From CAWDVB01 sp963824105 (GTDB lineage: Bacteria > Actinomycetota > Actinomycetes > Propionibacteriales > Nocardioidaceae): a stretch of 64,000 nucleotides of DNA. Positions within the stretch are counted from its first letter, which is position 1, and every line of letters begins with the position of its first letter. The notes under the pieces are model-generated. The model made no database searches, was not told the DNA's origin, and saw only the letters and a list, made by a program, of their open reading frames with translations. The stretch lies in the NCBI GenBank assembly GCA_963824105.1, contig CAWGNN010000011.1, positions 372,001 through 436,000 of the forward strand, written 5' to 3'. Below are positions 26,963 through 39,355 of the stretch, in pieces. The translations under genes were made by a program, and so were the position numbers.

Positions 26963-27835
26963 ATGACCCCCCCGATCAGCCGCACGGATGCCCCTGACCA
27001 GGTCGCCTCGGGCTCCGGCCCGCAGGAGCAAGACCGCCTCATCACCGAGCACATCCCCCTGGTCCACCACCTGGTGCGCGAGACCCTCTCCCGGGTCCCT
27101 TCCCATGTCTCGGGCGACGATCTGGTCTCCGCGGGCCTGTTGGCTCTCACCCAGGCAGCGCAGGCGTTCGAGGTCGATCGTGGAGCCAAGTTCGCCACCT
27201 TCGCCGCGGCCCGCATCCGTGGGGCGATCCTCGACGAGCTGCGGTCGATGGACTGGGCCTCGCGGTCCGTGCGCCGGCGCGCCCGCCAGATCGAGGCCGC
27301 GCAGGAGACCCTGGCCGCCCAGAACGGTCGCACGGCGACCGACGAGGAGATCTCGGCCGACACCGGGCTGTCGGTCCACGAGGTCCGCGGCAACAAGGAC
27401 TCTGTCGCCCGAGCCGCTCTGCTCAGTCTCCAGGGGTTCGCAGACACCCCCATCGACGACGTGGTGCCGGGGCGTGGTCCATCGCCGGAGGAGCTGCTGG
27501 AGACCCGGGAACAGGTCGCTCTCCTGGTCGATGCGATCGCCTGTCTCCCCCACCGGCTCCGGAAGGTCGTCGAGGACTACTTCTTCGCCGAGCGCGCCAT
27601 GGCCGAGATCGCCGCCGATCTCGGCGTCACCGAGTCCCGGGTGTCTCAGATGCGGGCTGAGGCGCTGGAGCGGCTGCGGGGAGCACTCGAGCATGCGCTC
27701 GACGGTCCATCCACCACACCTGCCTCCTCGCGCAGCTCGTCAGCATCATCGGTGGCCCAGCGGCGACGTCAGACCTACTTCACCGCCGTCGCCGAGCGCC
27801 GGACCATGGCGGCCCGGCTCACCAGCGTCAACTGA
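26963..27835 (+). CDS. FliA/WhiG-type sigma factor (sigma-28 family)
   Basis: A 290-residue sigma-70-superfamily factor with regions 2 (ITEHIPLVHHLV through FATFAAARIRGAILDELRS), 3 and 4 (MAEIAADLGVTESRVSQMRAEAL), arranged as in FliA and WhiG. The C-terminal 50 residues or so are a Ser/Arg-rich extension. No ribosome binding site or TANNNT box stands before the ATG. It points against the proteasome genes and lies between dop and arc. Flagellar, developmental or stress control are all possible; no anti-sigma factor is adjacent. Confidence 0.88.
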   Translation: MTPPISRTDAPDQVASGSGPQEQDRLITEHIPLVHHLVRETLSRVPSHVSGDDLVSAGLLALTQAAQAFEVDRGAKFATFAAARIRGAILDELRSMDWASRSVRRRARQIEAAQETLAAQNGRTATDEEISADTGLSVHEVRGNKDSVARAALLSLQGFADTPIDDVVPGRGPSPEELLETREQVALLVDAIACLPHRLRKVVEDYFFAERAMAEIAADLGVTESRVSQMRAEALERLRGALEHALDGPSTTPASSRSSSASSVAQRRRQTYFTAVAERRTMAARLTSVN

Positions 27836-27840
27836 GCCCG

Positions 27841-27860
27841 GACCGGGGCGCGTCCCGGTC
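27841..27860. terminator. Shared terminator hairpin, sigma factor and arc
   Basis: GACCGGG and CCCGGTC form a 7-bp stem with a 6-nt loop in the 23 bp between the two convergent genes; the end of the arc stop codon lies in the stem. Confidence 0.55.
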
Positions 27861-29607
27861 AGAGGTACTGGCCGGTGCTGGAGACCGTGTCGATCACCCG
27901 GCCGGGCTCGGTGCCCTGCTTGCCGGTGATCAGCGTCCGGATGAAGACGATCCGCTCGCCCTTCTTGCCCGAGATCCGCGCCCAGTCGTCGGGGTTGGTG
28001 GTGTTGGGCAGGTCCTCGTTCTCCTTGAACTCGTCCACGCATGCCTGCATCAGATGGGTAACTCGCAGGCCGCGCTGACCATGGTCGAGCAGATCCTTGA
28101 TCGCCATTTTCTTCGCCCGGTCGACGATGTTCTGGATCATGGCTCCGGAATTGAAGTCCTTGAAGTACATGATCTCTTTGTCGCCGTTGGCGTAGGTGAC
28201 CTCGAGGAAGCGGTTCTCCTCGGTCTCGCTGTACATCCGCTCGACCGTCGCGCGGATCATCCCCGCCACGCACTCGGCGGGGTCGCCGCCGAACTCGGCT
28301 AGGTCGTCAGGGTGCAGGGGGAGCGACGACACGAGGTACTTGGAGAAGATGTCGGTAGCCGACTCCGCGTCCGGACGCTCGATCTTGATCTTCACGTCGA
28401 GCCGGCCCGGACGCAAGATTGCGGGGTCGATCATGTCCTCGCGGTTGGACGCGCCGATCACGATGACGTTCTCGAGCGCTTCCACACCGTCGATCTCCGA
28501 CAGCAACTGCGGAACGATGGTGTTCTCCACATCGGAGGACACGCCCGACCCTCGGGTGCGGAAGAGGGAGTCCATCTCGTCGAAGAACACGATCACCGGA
28601 GTGCCGGCGTTCGCCTTCTCACGTGCCCGCTGGAAGACCAGGCGGATATGCCGCTCGGTCTCGCCGACGTACTTGTTCAGCAGCTCGGGACCCTTGATGT
28701 TCAAGAAGTAGGACTTCCCGGTCTGTCCGGTCTTGGTCGCAACCTTCTTGGCCAGCGAGTTCGCCACAGCCTTCGCGATGAGGGTCTTGCCGCAGCCCGG
28801 CGGGCCGTAGAGAAGCACGCCCTTCGGTGGCTTGAGCTGGTGCTCCTCGAAGACCTCGGGGTAGAGGTACGGCAGCTCCACCGCGTCACGGATCGCGTCG
28901 ATCTGACGGGCCAGGCCGCCGATCTGCGTGTAGTCGATGTCGGGCACCTCTTCGAGGACGAGCTCCTCGACCTCGGCCTTCGGAACCCGCTCGTAGGCGT
29001 AGTGCGAGCGCGAGTCGATCAGCAGCGAGTCACCTGCGCGGATCGTCTCGGCCTTCAGCGGGTCGGCGATCCGGACCACGCGCTCCTCATCGGCGTTGGC
29101 GATCACCAGCGCCCGTTCGCCGTCCTCGAGAATCTCCTTGAACATGACGACCTCGCCGACGTTCTCGAAGGCGAGGGCCGCAACGGCATTCATCGACTCG
29201 TTGAGCATGACCTCCTGGCCTCGCTCGAGCGAATCGAGATCGATCGTCGGGGAGATGTTGACGCGCAGCTTGCGACCCGATGTCATCACGTCGATGGTGT
29301 CGTCCTCGTTGCGCTGGAGGAAGGTGCCGAAGCCGGCGGGCGGCTGGGCGAGCCTGTCGACCTCCTCCTTCAACGTGACGATCTGGTCCCGGGCCTCGCG
29401 CAGCGTCTGGGTGAGACGGGTGTTCTGGGACGTGACAGCGGCGAGTGACCTCTGCGCCTCACCGAGCCGCTGTTCGATGGTCCGGGAGTCGTACGGCGCG
29501 TCCGTGAGCCTGCGCCGCAGGTCCTCCACCTCCGAGACGAGGAAGTCTCGTTCTGCGCGCAACTCCGATGCCGAGTCCCCGTGGGGCGTGTTCTCTGAGG
29601 TTGCCAT
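27859..29607 (-). CDS. arc: Proteasomal ATPase ARC/Mpa
   Basis: A 582-residue AAA+ unfoldase that feeds pupylated proteins into the 20S core. The order is: coiled coil (about 18-85), two OB domains, then the AAA module with Walker A GPPGCGKT near 270 and Walker B VFFDEMDS near 340. The C-terminus GQYL carries the penultimate tyrosine that docks into PrcA pockets. GGAGGTGATGGC precedes the ATG. It is transcribed apart from pup-prcBA. Confidence 0.96.
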   Translation of the reverse strand: MATSENTPHGDSASELRAERDFLVSEVEDLRRRLTDAPYDSRTIEQRLGEAQRSLAAVTSQNTRLTQTLREARDQIVTLKEEVDRLAQPPAGFGTFLQRNEDDTIDVMTSGRKLRVNISPTIDLDSLERGQEVMLNESMNAVAALAFENVGEVVMFKEILEDGERALVIANADEERVVRIADPLKAETIRAGDSLLIDSRSHYAYERVPKAEVEELVLEEVPDIDYTQIGGLARQIDAIRDAVELPYLYPEVFEEHQLKPPKGVLLYGPPGCGKTLIAKAVANSLAKKVATKTGQTGKSYFLNIKGPELLNKYVGETERHIRLVFQRAREKANAGTPVIVFFDEMDSLFRTRGSGVSSDVENTIVPQLLSEIDGVEALENVIVIGASNREDMIDPAILRPGRLDVKIKIERPDAESATDIFSKYLVSSLPLHPDDLAEFGGDPAECVAGMIRATVERMYSETEENRFLEVTYANGDKEIMYFKDFNSGAMIQNIVDRAKKMAIKDLLDHGQRGLRVTHLMQACVDEFKENEDLPNTTNPDDWARISGKKGERIVFIRTLITGKQGTEPGRVIDTVSSTGQYL

Positions 29608-29696
29608 GCCATCACCTCCGCATCATCAACCGCTTGGACCGACCCTACTCGGGCAGATGCCCGTGTTCAGCCCCATCGGCCCGATCGAGACGTTGA

Positions 29697-29717
29697 TGAG
29701 ACAGTCCGGACGTCTCA
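29697..29717. promoter_or_regulatory. Palindrome upstream of arc, overlapping the trmI stop
   Basis: TGAGAC-N9-GTCTCA, with GTCCGGAC inside it as a second palindrome. Thirteen of its bases (29706-29718) recur exactly just before the sigma-factor start (26946-26958). It could serve as the trmI terminator or as an arc operator. Confidence 0.4.
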
Positions 29718-30641
29718 GGCGTCGAAGGGCTCAGCGGCCGCCGCCGGAGGCAGCCCCTCCGGTCGAGGCCCCGCGTAGTCGGCCCCATAGGCCCCGGGGG
29801 CCGGGCGTCGCTTGCGCAGAGGAGCCTTCTCCCCGGGGCTCAACCGACGTGCGGTGATCAGGAACCCGGTGTGGCCACTGGCACCGTGACCTGGGCGGAT
29901 CGCCAGTCCCTCGACGTGCCAGTCCCGGGTCGTCGTCTCCCACGGCTGCGGCTCGGTGAACCCGCCGTGCGCACGCAGCGTCTCCACGGTCCGTCCCATC
30001 TGGGTGGTCGTCGCGACGTACGCGCACACGACTCCTCCGGGAGTCAGCGCGTCGGCGACGTGGTCCACGCACTCCCAAGGCGCCAGCATGTCCAGGATGA
30101 CGCGGTCCACCTCACGGTCGGCGAGCGCCTCGTTGAGATCGCCGATGGTCAGCCGCCACGCCGGGTGCTCCCCGTCGAAGAACTCCGTGACGTTGCCGCG
30201 GGCGATCTCGGCGAAGTCGGCGCGGCGCTCGTAGGAGCTCACCATTCCGGTCGGCCCGACCGCGCGCAGCAGCCAGCAGGTCAGCGCACCGGACCCGACA
30301 CCGGCCTCGACCACCCGGGCTCCGGGAAAGATGTCGGCGAAGGCGACGATCTGGGCGGCGTCCTTGGGGTAGATCACCGCCGCGCCTCGCGGCATGGACA
30401 CCACGAACTCGCTCAACAACGGCCGGAAGACGAGGTAGCCGTTGCCGCCCGAGGACGTGACGGTGAAGCCCTCGGTGCGCCCGATCAGCTCGTCGTGCTC
30501 GATGTGTCCCCGGCTGGTGAAGAAGCGCTTCCCCGCAGCCAGCTGAATGCCGTGCCGGCGCCCCTTCCGATCGGTGAGGCGCACCCATTCACCCTCTCGG
30601 AGGGGACCTCTACGCACGCCGGACCAGTCATTCTCGGACAT
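29715..30641 (-). CDS. trmI: tRNA (adenine-58-N1)-methyltransferase TrmI
   Basis: A 308-residue class I methyltransferase that makes m1A58 in the T-loop of tRNA. Residues 1-70 form the small N-terminal beta domain; the SAM site is VVEAGVGSGALT near 110, with later Asp in VDRVILDMLAPWE. TAGGAT (30648-30653) lies six bases before the ATG, so the mRNA should be leaderless. The gene often lies beside arc in actinobacteria. Confidence 0.93.
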   Translation of the reverse strand: MSENDWSGVRRGPLREGEWVRLTDRKGRRHGIQLAAGKRFFTSRGHIEHDELIGRTEGFTVTSSGGNGYLVFRPLLSEFVVSMPRGAAVIYPKDAAQIVAFADIFPGARVVEAGVGSGALTCWLLRAVGPTGMVSSYERRADFAEIARGNVTEFFDGEHPAWRLTIGDLNEALADREVDRVILDMLAPWECVDHVADALTPGGVVCAYVATTTQMGRTVETLRAHGGFTEPQPWETTTRDWHVEGLAIRPGHGASGHTGFLITARRLSPGEKAPLRKRRPAPGAYGADYAGPRPEGLPPAAAAEPFDA

Positions 30642-30663
30642 GGCGTGATCCTAGGGCGAGGGG

Positions 30664-31812
30664 TCAGCGGTTCCGCTGCTGGGCGAAGGCGCGGTCCACG
30701 TCCTCGGCGACCAGCACCCCGTAGACCGAGCCGTCCTCCTCGACCAGCAGGTATTCCGTGGCGGGCATCTGCTGCATGGAGCGAATGAGCTCCTCCCCTT
30801 CCAGCTCCGCGGGCAAGATCATCCCCGGCGAGACCTGGCGGGCCACCGTGGAGATGGCGACCCAAGGCCGGCGGTCCTCCGGTGTGGCGAGCACCGCAGC
30901 TTCGCTCACCAGGCCGATGGGCTCGCCGGACGGGGTGACCGTGATGATGGCGGCGGCTTGCGACTCCTGGGCCCTCCGGACTGCCTCGGCGAGCGGCATG
31001 TCCGCAGGGACACCGAGCGTGCGTCGGGCCAGCGGGCGCGCGTGCAACTGGGGCAGCACCGAACGGACCCGAGCCGTGACGATGGCCGCTGTCGCTCCCT
31101 GCCAGAGGAACAGCGCAACCACGAAGTAGAGCAACATGTCCTCGATCGGCAGCGATCTGCCGGTCAGCTGACTGCTCACGATCGGCCAGCCCATGGCCAG
31201 TGCCGCGACGACCCGCCCAGCCCATCCCGCGACAAGGAGCCCCTTGTTGCTGTCGCCGGTGACCTTCCACACCGCGGCACGCAGCACCCGCCCACCATCA
31301 AGCGGAAGGCCCGGGACGAGGTTCAACGCGCCGACGAAGAGGTTCGCCAGGATCAGCCCGAAGACAGTCATCCGGATCAGCCCGTGGGGAGTCACGAAGT
31401 AGAGCCCCAGGCACACGGCCCCAATCCCGATCGACGTCAGCGGCCCTACCACCGAGACCCAGAACTCCTGCTTCGGGGACTTCGGCTCGCCTCCGATGTC
31501 GGTGAACCCGCCGAGGAAGTGGAGAGTGATCGACTGGACCGGGAGACCGTAATGGAGTGCCACGACGGCGTGAGACGCCTCGTGGACCAACACCGACATG
31601 TAGAGCAGGATCCCGAAGACCAGGCCGGCGACGTACGCCAACGGGCCGAGGCCGGGCTGAACCACCTCGGCCTGCGGGGCGATCACGTAGGCGATCAGCG
31701 CGAGGATCAACAGCCACGACGGCCGCACGAGCACATCGATGCCTGAGATCTCACCGATCTTCCAGGTGCCTGGTGGCCGCCGCGGAGGCGTCGAGGGCTC
31801 GGGGGCGGTCAT
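30664..31812 (-). CDS. Site-2-type M50 metalloprotease with CBS domains
   Basis: A 382-residue membrane protease. HEASH at 77-81 is the zinc-binding motif, and NLVPGLPLDGG at 164-174 supplies the third ligand (Asp172). About six membrane spans fill residues 32-225, and the last 130 residues hold a pair of CBS domains that may sense adenine nucleotides. Its substrate is unknown, but anti-sigma factors are typical for the family. TAGCGT (31819-31824) lies six bases before the ATG. Confidence 0.9.
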   Translation of the reverse strand: MTAPEPSTPPRRPPGTWKIGEISGIDVLVRPSWLLILALIAYVIAPQAEVVQPGLGPLAYVAGLVFGILLYMSVLVHEASHAVVALHYGLPVQSITLHFLGGFTDIGGEPKSPKQEFWVSVVGPLTSIGIGAVCLGLYFVTPHGLIRMTVFGLILANLFVGALNLVPGLPLDGGRVLRAAVWKVTGDSNKGLLVAGWAGRVVAALAMGWPIVSSQLTGRSLPIEDMLLYFVVALFLWQGATAAIVTARVRSVLPQLHARPLARRTLGVPADMPLAEAVRRAQESQAAAIITVTPSGEPIGLVSEAAVLATPEDRRPWVAISTVARQVSPGMILPAELEGEELIRSMQQMPATEYLLVEEDGSVYGVLVAEDVDRAFAQQRNR

Positions 31813-31818
31813 TCCCCA

Positions 31819-31855
31819 ACGCTAGCGCGAATCTGTCGTACCTCTCGCCTACTGT
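31819..31855. promoter_or_regulatory. Back-to-back leaderless promoters, M50 protease and nuclease
   Basis: The leftward -10 (TAGCGT at 31824-31819) and the rightward -10 (TACTGT at 31850-31855) are 25 bp apart, each six bases from its start codon. Their -35 regions must overlap one another, so the two promoters may compete. Confidence 0.55.
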
Positions 31856-31861
31856 GGCCAC

Positions 31862-32698
31862 GTGGAGATGGAAGAGGTCACCGGCACACCTGCACCTTCG
31901 GGGAAGGCGGCGTCTCTGTCCCCGAGCCGGGCCAGTGATTTCATGACCTGCCCGTTGCTCTATCGCTTCCGGACCATCGACCGGCTCCCTGAGCCCTTCT
32001 CCCCCGAGGCTGTCCGGGGCACCCTGGTCCACAAGGTTCTCGAGGACCTGTTCGACCACCCGTCCGAGGAGCGCACACCCGAGCGCGCGATCCAGATGCT
32101 CGCCCCCGCATGGGAAGCGCTGCTCGACGAAGAGCCCGATCTCGCCGCCATGTTCGCCGAGGAGGGCACCGACCTGGGGCCCTGGCTCGCGTCCGCCGAC
32201 GGTCTGATCCAGTCGTACTTCGCGCTGGAGGACCCGCAGCGGTTCGAGCCGACCGAGCGAGAGCTGTACGTCGAGACCACCACCGACGATGGCCTCACCC
32301 TCCGCGGGTATATCGACCGCCTCGACGTCGCCCCCACCGGCGAGATCCGCATCGTTGACTACAAGACCGGACGCTCTCCCCGACAGGCGTTCGAGGGCAA
32401 GGCCCTCTTCCAGATGAAGTTCTATGCACTGGTCATCTGGAAGACCCGCGGCGTCCTCCCCGCGCTGCTCCAGCTCCTCTACCTCGGCAACCAGGAAGTG
32501 CTCCGCTACTCCCCCACCGAGGCTGACCTCGAGGCAACCGAGCGCAAGCTTCGTGCGCTCTGGCAAGCCATCTCCCAAGCCGCGGAGTCCGGCGACTGGC
32601 GCCCCAGCCCCAGCAAGCTCTGCGACTGGTGCGCTCACCAGGCACTCTGCCCCGAGTTCGGGGGCACTCCCCCGCCCCTCCCAGCCACCGCGGGCTGA
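31862..32698 (+). CDS. RecB/Cas4-like PD-(D/E)XK nuclease with Fe-S cysteines
   Basis: A 278-residue nuclease. The catalytic core is GTLVHKVLEDLF followed by EIRIVDYKTG. Four cysteines, Cys30 and Cys254, Cys257, Cys263 (C-x2-C-x5-C), are placed as in Cas4 and AddB, where they hold a [4Fe-4S] cluster. No CRISPR or helicase gene is nearby, so a general DNA repair role is likelier than adaptation. The GTG at 31862 is the start, six bases after TACTGT. Confidence 0.88.
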   Translation: MEMEEVTGTPAPSGKAASLSPSRASDFMTCPLLYRFRTIDRLPEPFSPEAVRGTLVHKVLEDLFDHPSEERTPERAIQMLAPAWEALLDEEPDLAAMFAEEGTDLGPWLASADGLIQSYFALEDPQRFEPTERELYVETTTDDGLTLRGYIDRLDVAPTGEIRIVDYKTGRSPRQAFEGKALFQMKFYALVIWKTRGVLPALLQLLYLGNQEVLRYSPTEADLEATERKLRALWQAISQAAESGDWRPSPSKLCDWCAHQALCPEFGGTPPPLPATAG

Positions 32699-32821
32699 GC
32701 GACACACAATCGGCTTGGCGGTTGCGTCACACTTCGGCTTGTGAGTACCAGTGCTTCCTCGTTGACGCACTCGGCTGATTCGATGCCCGCCCCGGGGATC
32801 GGACGCGATCAGCCCGACCAG

Positions 32822-33487
32822 CTAGGCAGATGTGACATCCCGATGGATGCGGGACAGGTCGGCCGGGGTGATCCCTTCCAAGGTCTCCGTGAACGACCGC
32901 CGTGGTCCCTCAAGCACTGGGACGTGGTTGGGGACGGCGAGCACGGCCAGGCCCGCTGCCTCGGCTGAGGTGGCACCGGTGTTGGAATCCTCGATGGCGA
33001 GGGCGTTAGCGGGGTCGACCCCCAGCATCGCCGCGGCGGTCAGGTAGGGCTCGGGGTGAGGCTTCCCCTGGGACACCATGTCGCCGGTCACCACGACATC
33101 GAAGGTGCCGTGCGGCAGGCCGGCGATCACGGGAGCGGCGAAGCTGCGGTAGGACATGGTGACCAGTCCGCAGGGCACGCCTTCGGCGCGGAGCGCGGCG
33201 AGCAGCTCGACGGCTCCCGGCCGCCAAGGCACCGCCTCGCGCACCCGGGCGATGACTCCCTCCAGGAGCCGCTCGACGATCTCCGCGGGCTCGAGCGGGA
33301 CGCCCGCGTTCTCCCGGATGTAGCGACCGGAGACGAGGAGGTCGTTGCCGACCAGGTTGAGCGCGTCCTCACGAGTCCAGGTGCCGCCGTAGGACTCGAC
33401 CAGCTCGGTCTCGGTCTCCATCCAGGCGGGCTCGGTGTCGACCAGGGTGCCGTCCATGTCCCACAGGACGGCGGCGAGCTCGGCCAC
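32822..33487 (-). CDS. HAD-superfamily phosphatase
   Basis: A 221-residue HAD hydrolase of the beta-phosphoglucomutase-like subgroup. Motif I is DMDGTLVDTEPAW near residue 9 and motif IV is AIEDSNTGATSA near 165. The substrate is unknown; sugar phosphates are likely for this subgroup. The GTG start is one base beyond the metH stop, so it is made with metH. Confidence 0.85.
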   Translation of the reverse strand: MAELAAVLWDMDGTLVDTEPAWMETETELVESYGGTWTREDALNLVGNDLLVSGRYIRENAGVPLEPAEIVERLLEGVIARVREAVPWRPGAVELLAALRAEGVPCGLVTMSYRSFAAPVIAGLPHGTFDVVVTGDMVSQGKPHPEPYLTAAAMLGVDPANALAIEDSNTGATSAEAAGLAVLAVPNHVPVLEGPRRSFTETLEGITPADLSRIHRDVTSA

Positions 33488-33488
33488 C

Positions 33489-37268
<3,780 letters not shown>

Positions 37269-37368
37269 AGGCCTTCCTCGGGTCGGGTGACGACCAACTC
37301 TATGTGCGGCCCCACGCAGCCTGGCGGGCGATACCGGATCCTGACATGTTCGCGCATAGGCTGGGAGG

Positions 37369-38220
37369 GTGATCGAGATCGACGAGTTCCCAGAGCTTCG
37401 GAACCCCGTGATGATCGCTGCGTTCGAGGGCTGGAACGACGCGGCCGACGCGGCATCCGGAGTGGTCGACCATCTCCTGAAGGTGTGGGACGCACGTCTG
37501 GTCGCGGCACTCGACCCGGAGGACTACTACGACTTCCAGGTGCATCGCCCACTGGTCGGTACCGACGAGCAGGGCATGCGCCGGCTCACGTGGCCCAGCT
37601 CCCAGGTCTGGGTCGCATCGCCGCCCGGTGCGCTGCGTGACGTGGTGCTGCTTCGCGGGATCGAACCGAACATGCGCTGGCGCCAGTTCTGCGCCGAGCT
37701 CCTCGCCACTGCCGACGATCTCGAGGTGCAGCTGGTCGTGACGCTCGGCGCCTTGCTCGCCGACACACCGCACACTCGCCCGGTGCCGGTTTCCGGCACC
37801 ACGACCGAGCCAGAGATCCAGGACCGGCTCGGGCTGGAGCCCAGCACCTACGAGGGACCCACCGGGATCGTCGGGGTGCTGCAGGACGCCTGTGTGCGCA
37901 CCGACATGCCCGCGGTCTCCTTCTGGTCGGCGGTCCCCCACTACGTCGCCCAGCCGCCGTGCCCCAAGGCCACCCTCGCTCTGCTGGGCCAGGTCGAGGA
38001 CCTGCTCGGCATCAGCATCCCGCTCGGCGATCTTCCCGACGAGTCGCGAGCTTGGGAGCGCGGTGTCGACGAGCTCGCGGCAGAGGACGAGGAGATCGCC
38101 GACTACGTTCGCTCGCTCGAGGAGTCTCGCGACACCGCGGAACTGCCGGAAGCCAGCGGTGAGGCGATCGCGCGAGAGTTCGAGCGCTACCTGAAGCGGC
38201 GCGAGGAGCCCGGCGACTAG
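37369..38220 (+). CDS. PAC2 family protein
   Basis: A 283-residue member of the PAC2 family, named after a eukaryotic proteasome-assembly chaperone and common in actinobacteria with proteasomes. AAFEGWNDAADAA near residue 15 is characteristic. The C-terminal 50 residues are acidic and may be helical. TAGGCT (37357-37362) lies six bases before the GTG, so it should be leaderless. A gene at the equivalent place in M. tuberculosis (Rv2125) also faces away from metH. A role in proteasome assembly is not shown. Confidence 0.88.
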   Translation: MIEIDEFPELRNPVMIAAFEGWNDAADAASGVVDHLLKVWDARLVAALDPEDYYDFQVHRPLVGTDEQGMRRLTWPSSQVWVASPPGALRDVVLLRGIEPNMRWRQFCAELLATADDLEVQLVVTLGALLADTPHTRPVPVSGTTTEPEIQDRLGLEPSTYEGPTGIVGVLQDACVRTDMPAVSFWSAVPHYVAQPPCPKATLALLGQVEDLLGISIPLGDLPDESRAWERGVDELAAEDEEIADYVRSLEESRDTAELPEASGEAIAREFERYLKRREEPGD

Positions 38221-38250
38221 CGGCAGCGCACCCCCTTCACGCCAGGTTCG

Positions 38251-39297
38251 TCACGACAGGGAAGGGTCGATGCGCACCAGATCCGTGCCGGTGTAGTCGG
38301 CCGCCCAGATCAGGCCGTCGAACCCGGCAATGACGAACGGCCAGCCGACGCCGGAGTCCAGAACTCGGCCCGGGGCCTCCGGATCCTCAGGCAACTCGTG
38401 GATCTTGCCCTCCTTGTCGGGGAACCACGCCACGCCGTCGACCACGTCCCCGTCAAGTGGCAGCGCACCGACGTCGTAGCGAGCCACCACCTTGCCGGTC
38501 CTCGCGTCAACCCGGACCACCTGATTGGTCTGTCTGCCGCCGACCCACAGGTCGCTACCGCGAGCGGCAGTCCAGTTCGCCTGCTCCCCGATCGACGTCC
38601 GTACGGTGACGGCCCTCTTCTTGGGGTCGATTCCGACAAGGTCGCCGTACTGATGGGCGACCCAGATCGTGCCTCCCGCGGCCACGATGCCGATCGGGTT
38701 GGCCTCGACGGTGATCAGGGTCCGCTTCTGCGTCGCGCCGTCGATCCGGGTAACGGTCCCGTCGCCGTAGTTGGTCACCCAGGCGGCGCCGGCCGCGTAT
38801 GTCACGTCGTAGGGCTTGGAACCAACAGGAATCGTCGCGATGACCGCGCCGCTCGACAGGTCGACCCTGGTGACGTCGTCCGATCCGTAGTTCTCCACCC
38901 AGACCGACCCGCCCCCCACTGCCAGACCGCATGGATTGGTGCCGACCGGAATGGGTTCGGACAGCGCCATCGTCTGTGGATCCACCCAGAAGAGCGCCGC
39001 GGCGTTGAAGACGCTCACCCACACCCGGCCGCCGCCGCCCACGACGCCGCAGGGCTCGTCCCCCACCGCAACACGACCGGTCACCTGCGCGAGGTCGCCC
39101 GGCAGCACCCCGGGGCCGCGCTCACTCTTCGTCGGGCCGGGCGCAGGGGTCGACGAGGGCTCTGCCGTATTGACTGCCGATGTCGTCGAGTCGGGGATCG
39201 CCGCCGTCGTATCGCCGCCCCGCTCTGCGCTGCAACCGAGCAGCACCATCACCGCCAGTACGGCACCCAGGTTCCCTCGCCAAGGCGTGCGACGCAT
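38251..39297 (-). CDS. Beta-propeller lipoprotein (YncE/Vgb-like)
   Basis: A 348-residue lipoprotein with lipobox LLGC (Cys22), a Ser/Thr/Pro linker and then about six repeats with a VWVxNYGD-type core (VWVENYGSDDVTRVD, AWVTNYGDGTVTRID), forming a propeller. The ligand is unknown; relatives bind or cleave small molecules, but the lyase residues were not verified. TAATCT lies six bases before the ATG and is overlapped by the operator-like repeat shared with marR. Confidence 0.8.
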   Translation of the reverse strand: MRRTPWRGNLGAVLAVMVLLGCSAERGGDTTAAIPDSTTSAVNTAEPSSTPAPGPTKSERGPGVLPGDLAQVTGRVAVGDEPCGVVGGGGRVWVSVFNAAALFWVDPQTMALSEPIPVGTNPCGLAVGGGSVWVENYGSDDVTRVDLSSGAVIATIPVGSKPYDVTYAAGAAWVTNYGDGTVTRIDGATQKRTLITVEANPIGIVAAGGTIWVAHQYGDLVGIDPKKRAVTVRTSIGEQANWTAARGSDLWVGGRQTNQVVRVDARTGKVVARYDVGALPLDGDVVDGVAWFPDKEGKIHELPEDPEAPGRVLDSGVGWPFVIAGFDGLIWAADYTGTDLVRIDPSLS

Positions 39298-39305
39298 CTC
39301 CGAAG

Positions 39306-39327
39306 ATTACTCCCAACTTGAAGTAAT
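39306..39327. promoter_or_regulatory. Probable MarR operator
   Basis: ATTAC-N12-GTAAT, with ACTTGAAGT inside, in the 58 bp between the lipoprotein gene and the MarR gene. The left arm covers the -10 box (39304-39309) of the lipoprotein gene, so binding would block it; the MarR -10 (39344-39349) is 17 bp away. Confidence 0.55.
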
Positions 39328-39355
39328 TTCTACCGCCTGCCCTTACCGTGACGGG

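Noticed and set aside
37269..37368. A cobalamin riboswitch before metH
   Set aside because: Only 100 bp separate metH from the PAC2 gene, part of which is the PAC2 promoter; a B12 riboswitch needs about 200 bases and no B12 box is seen.
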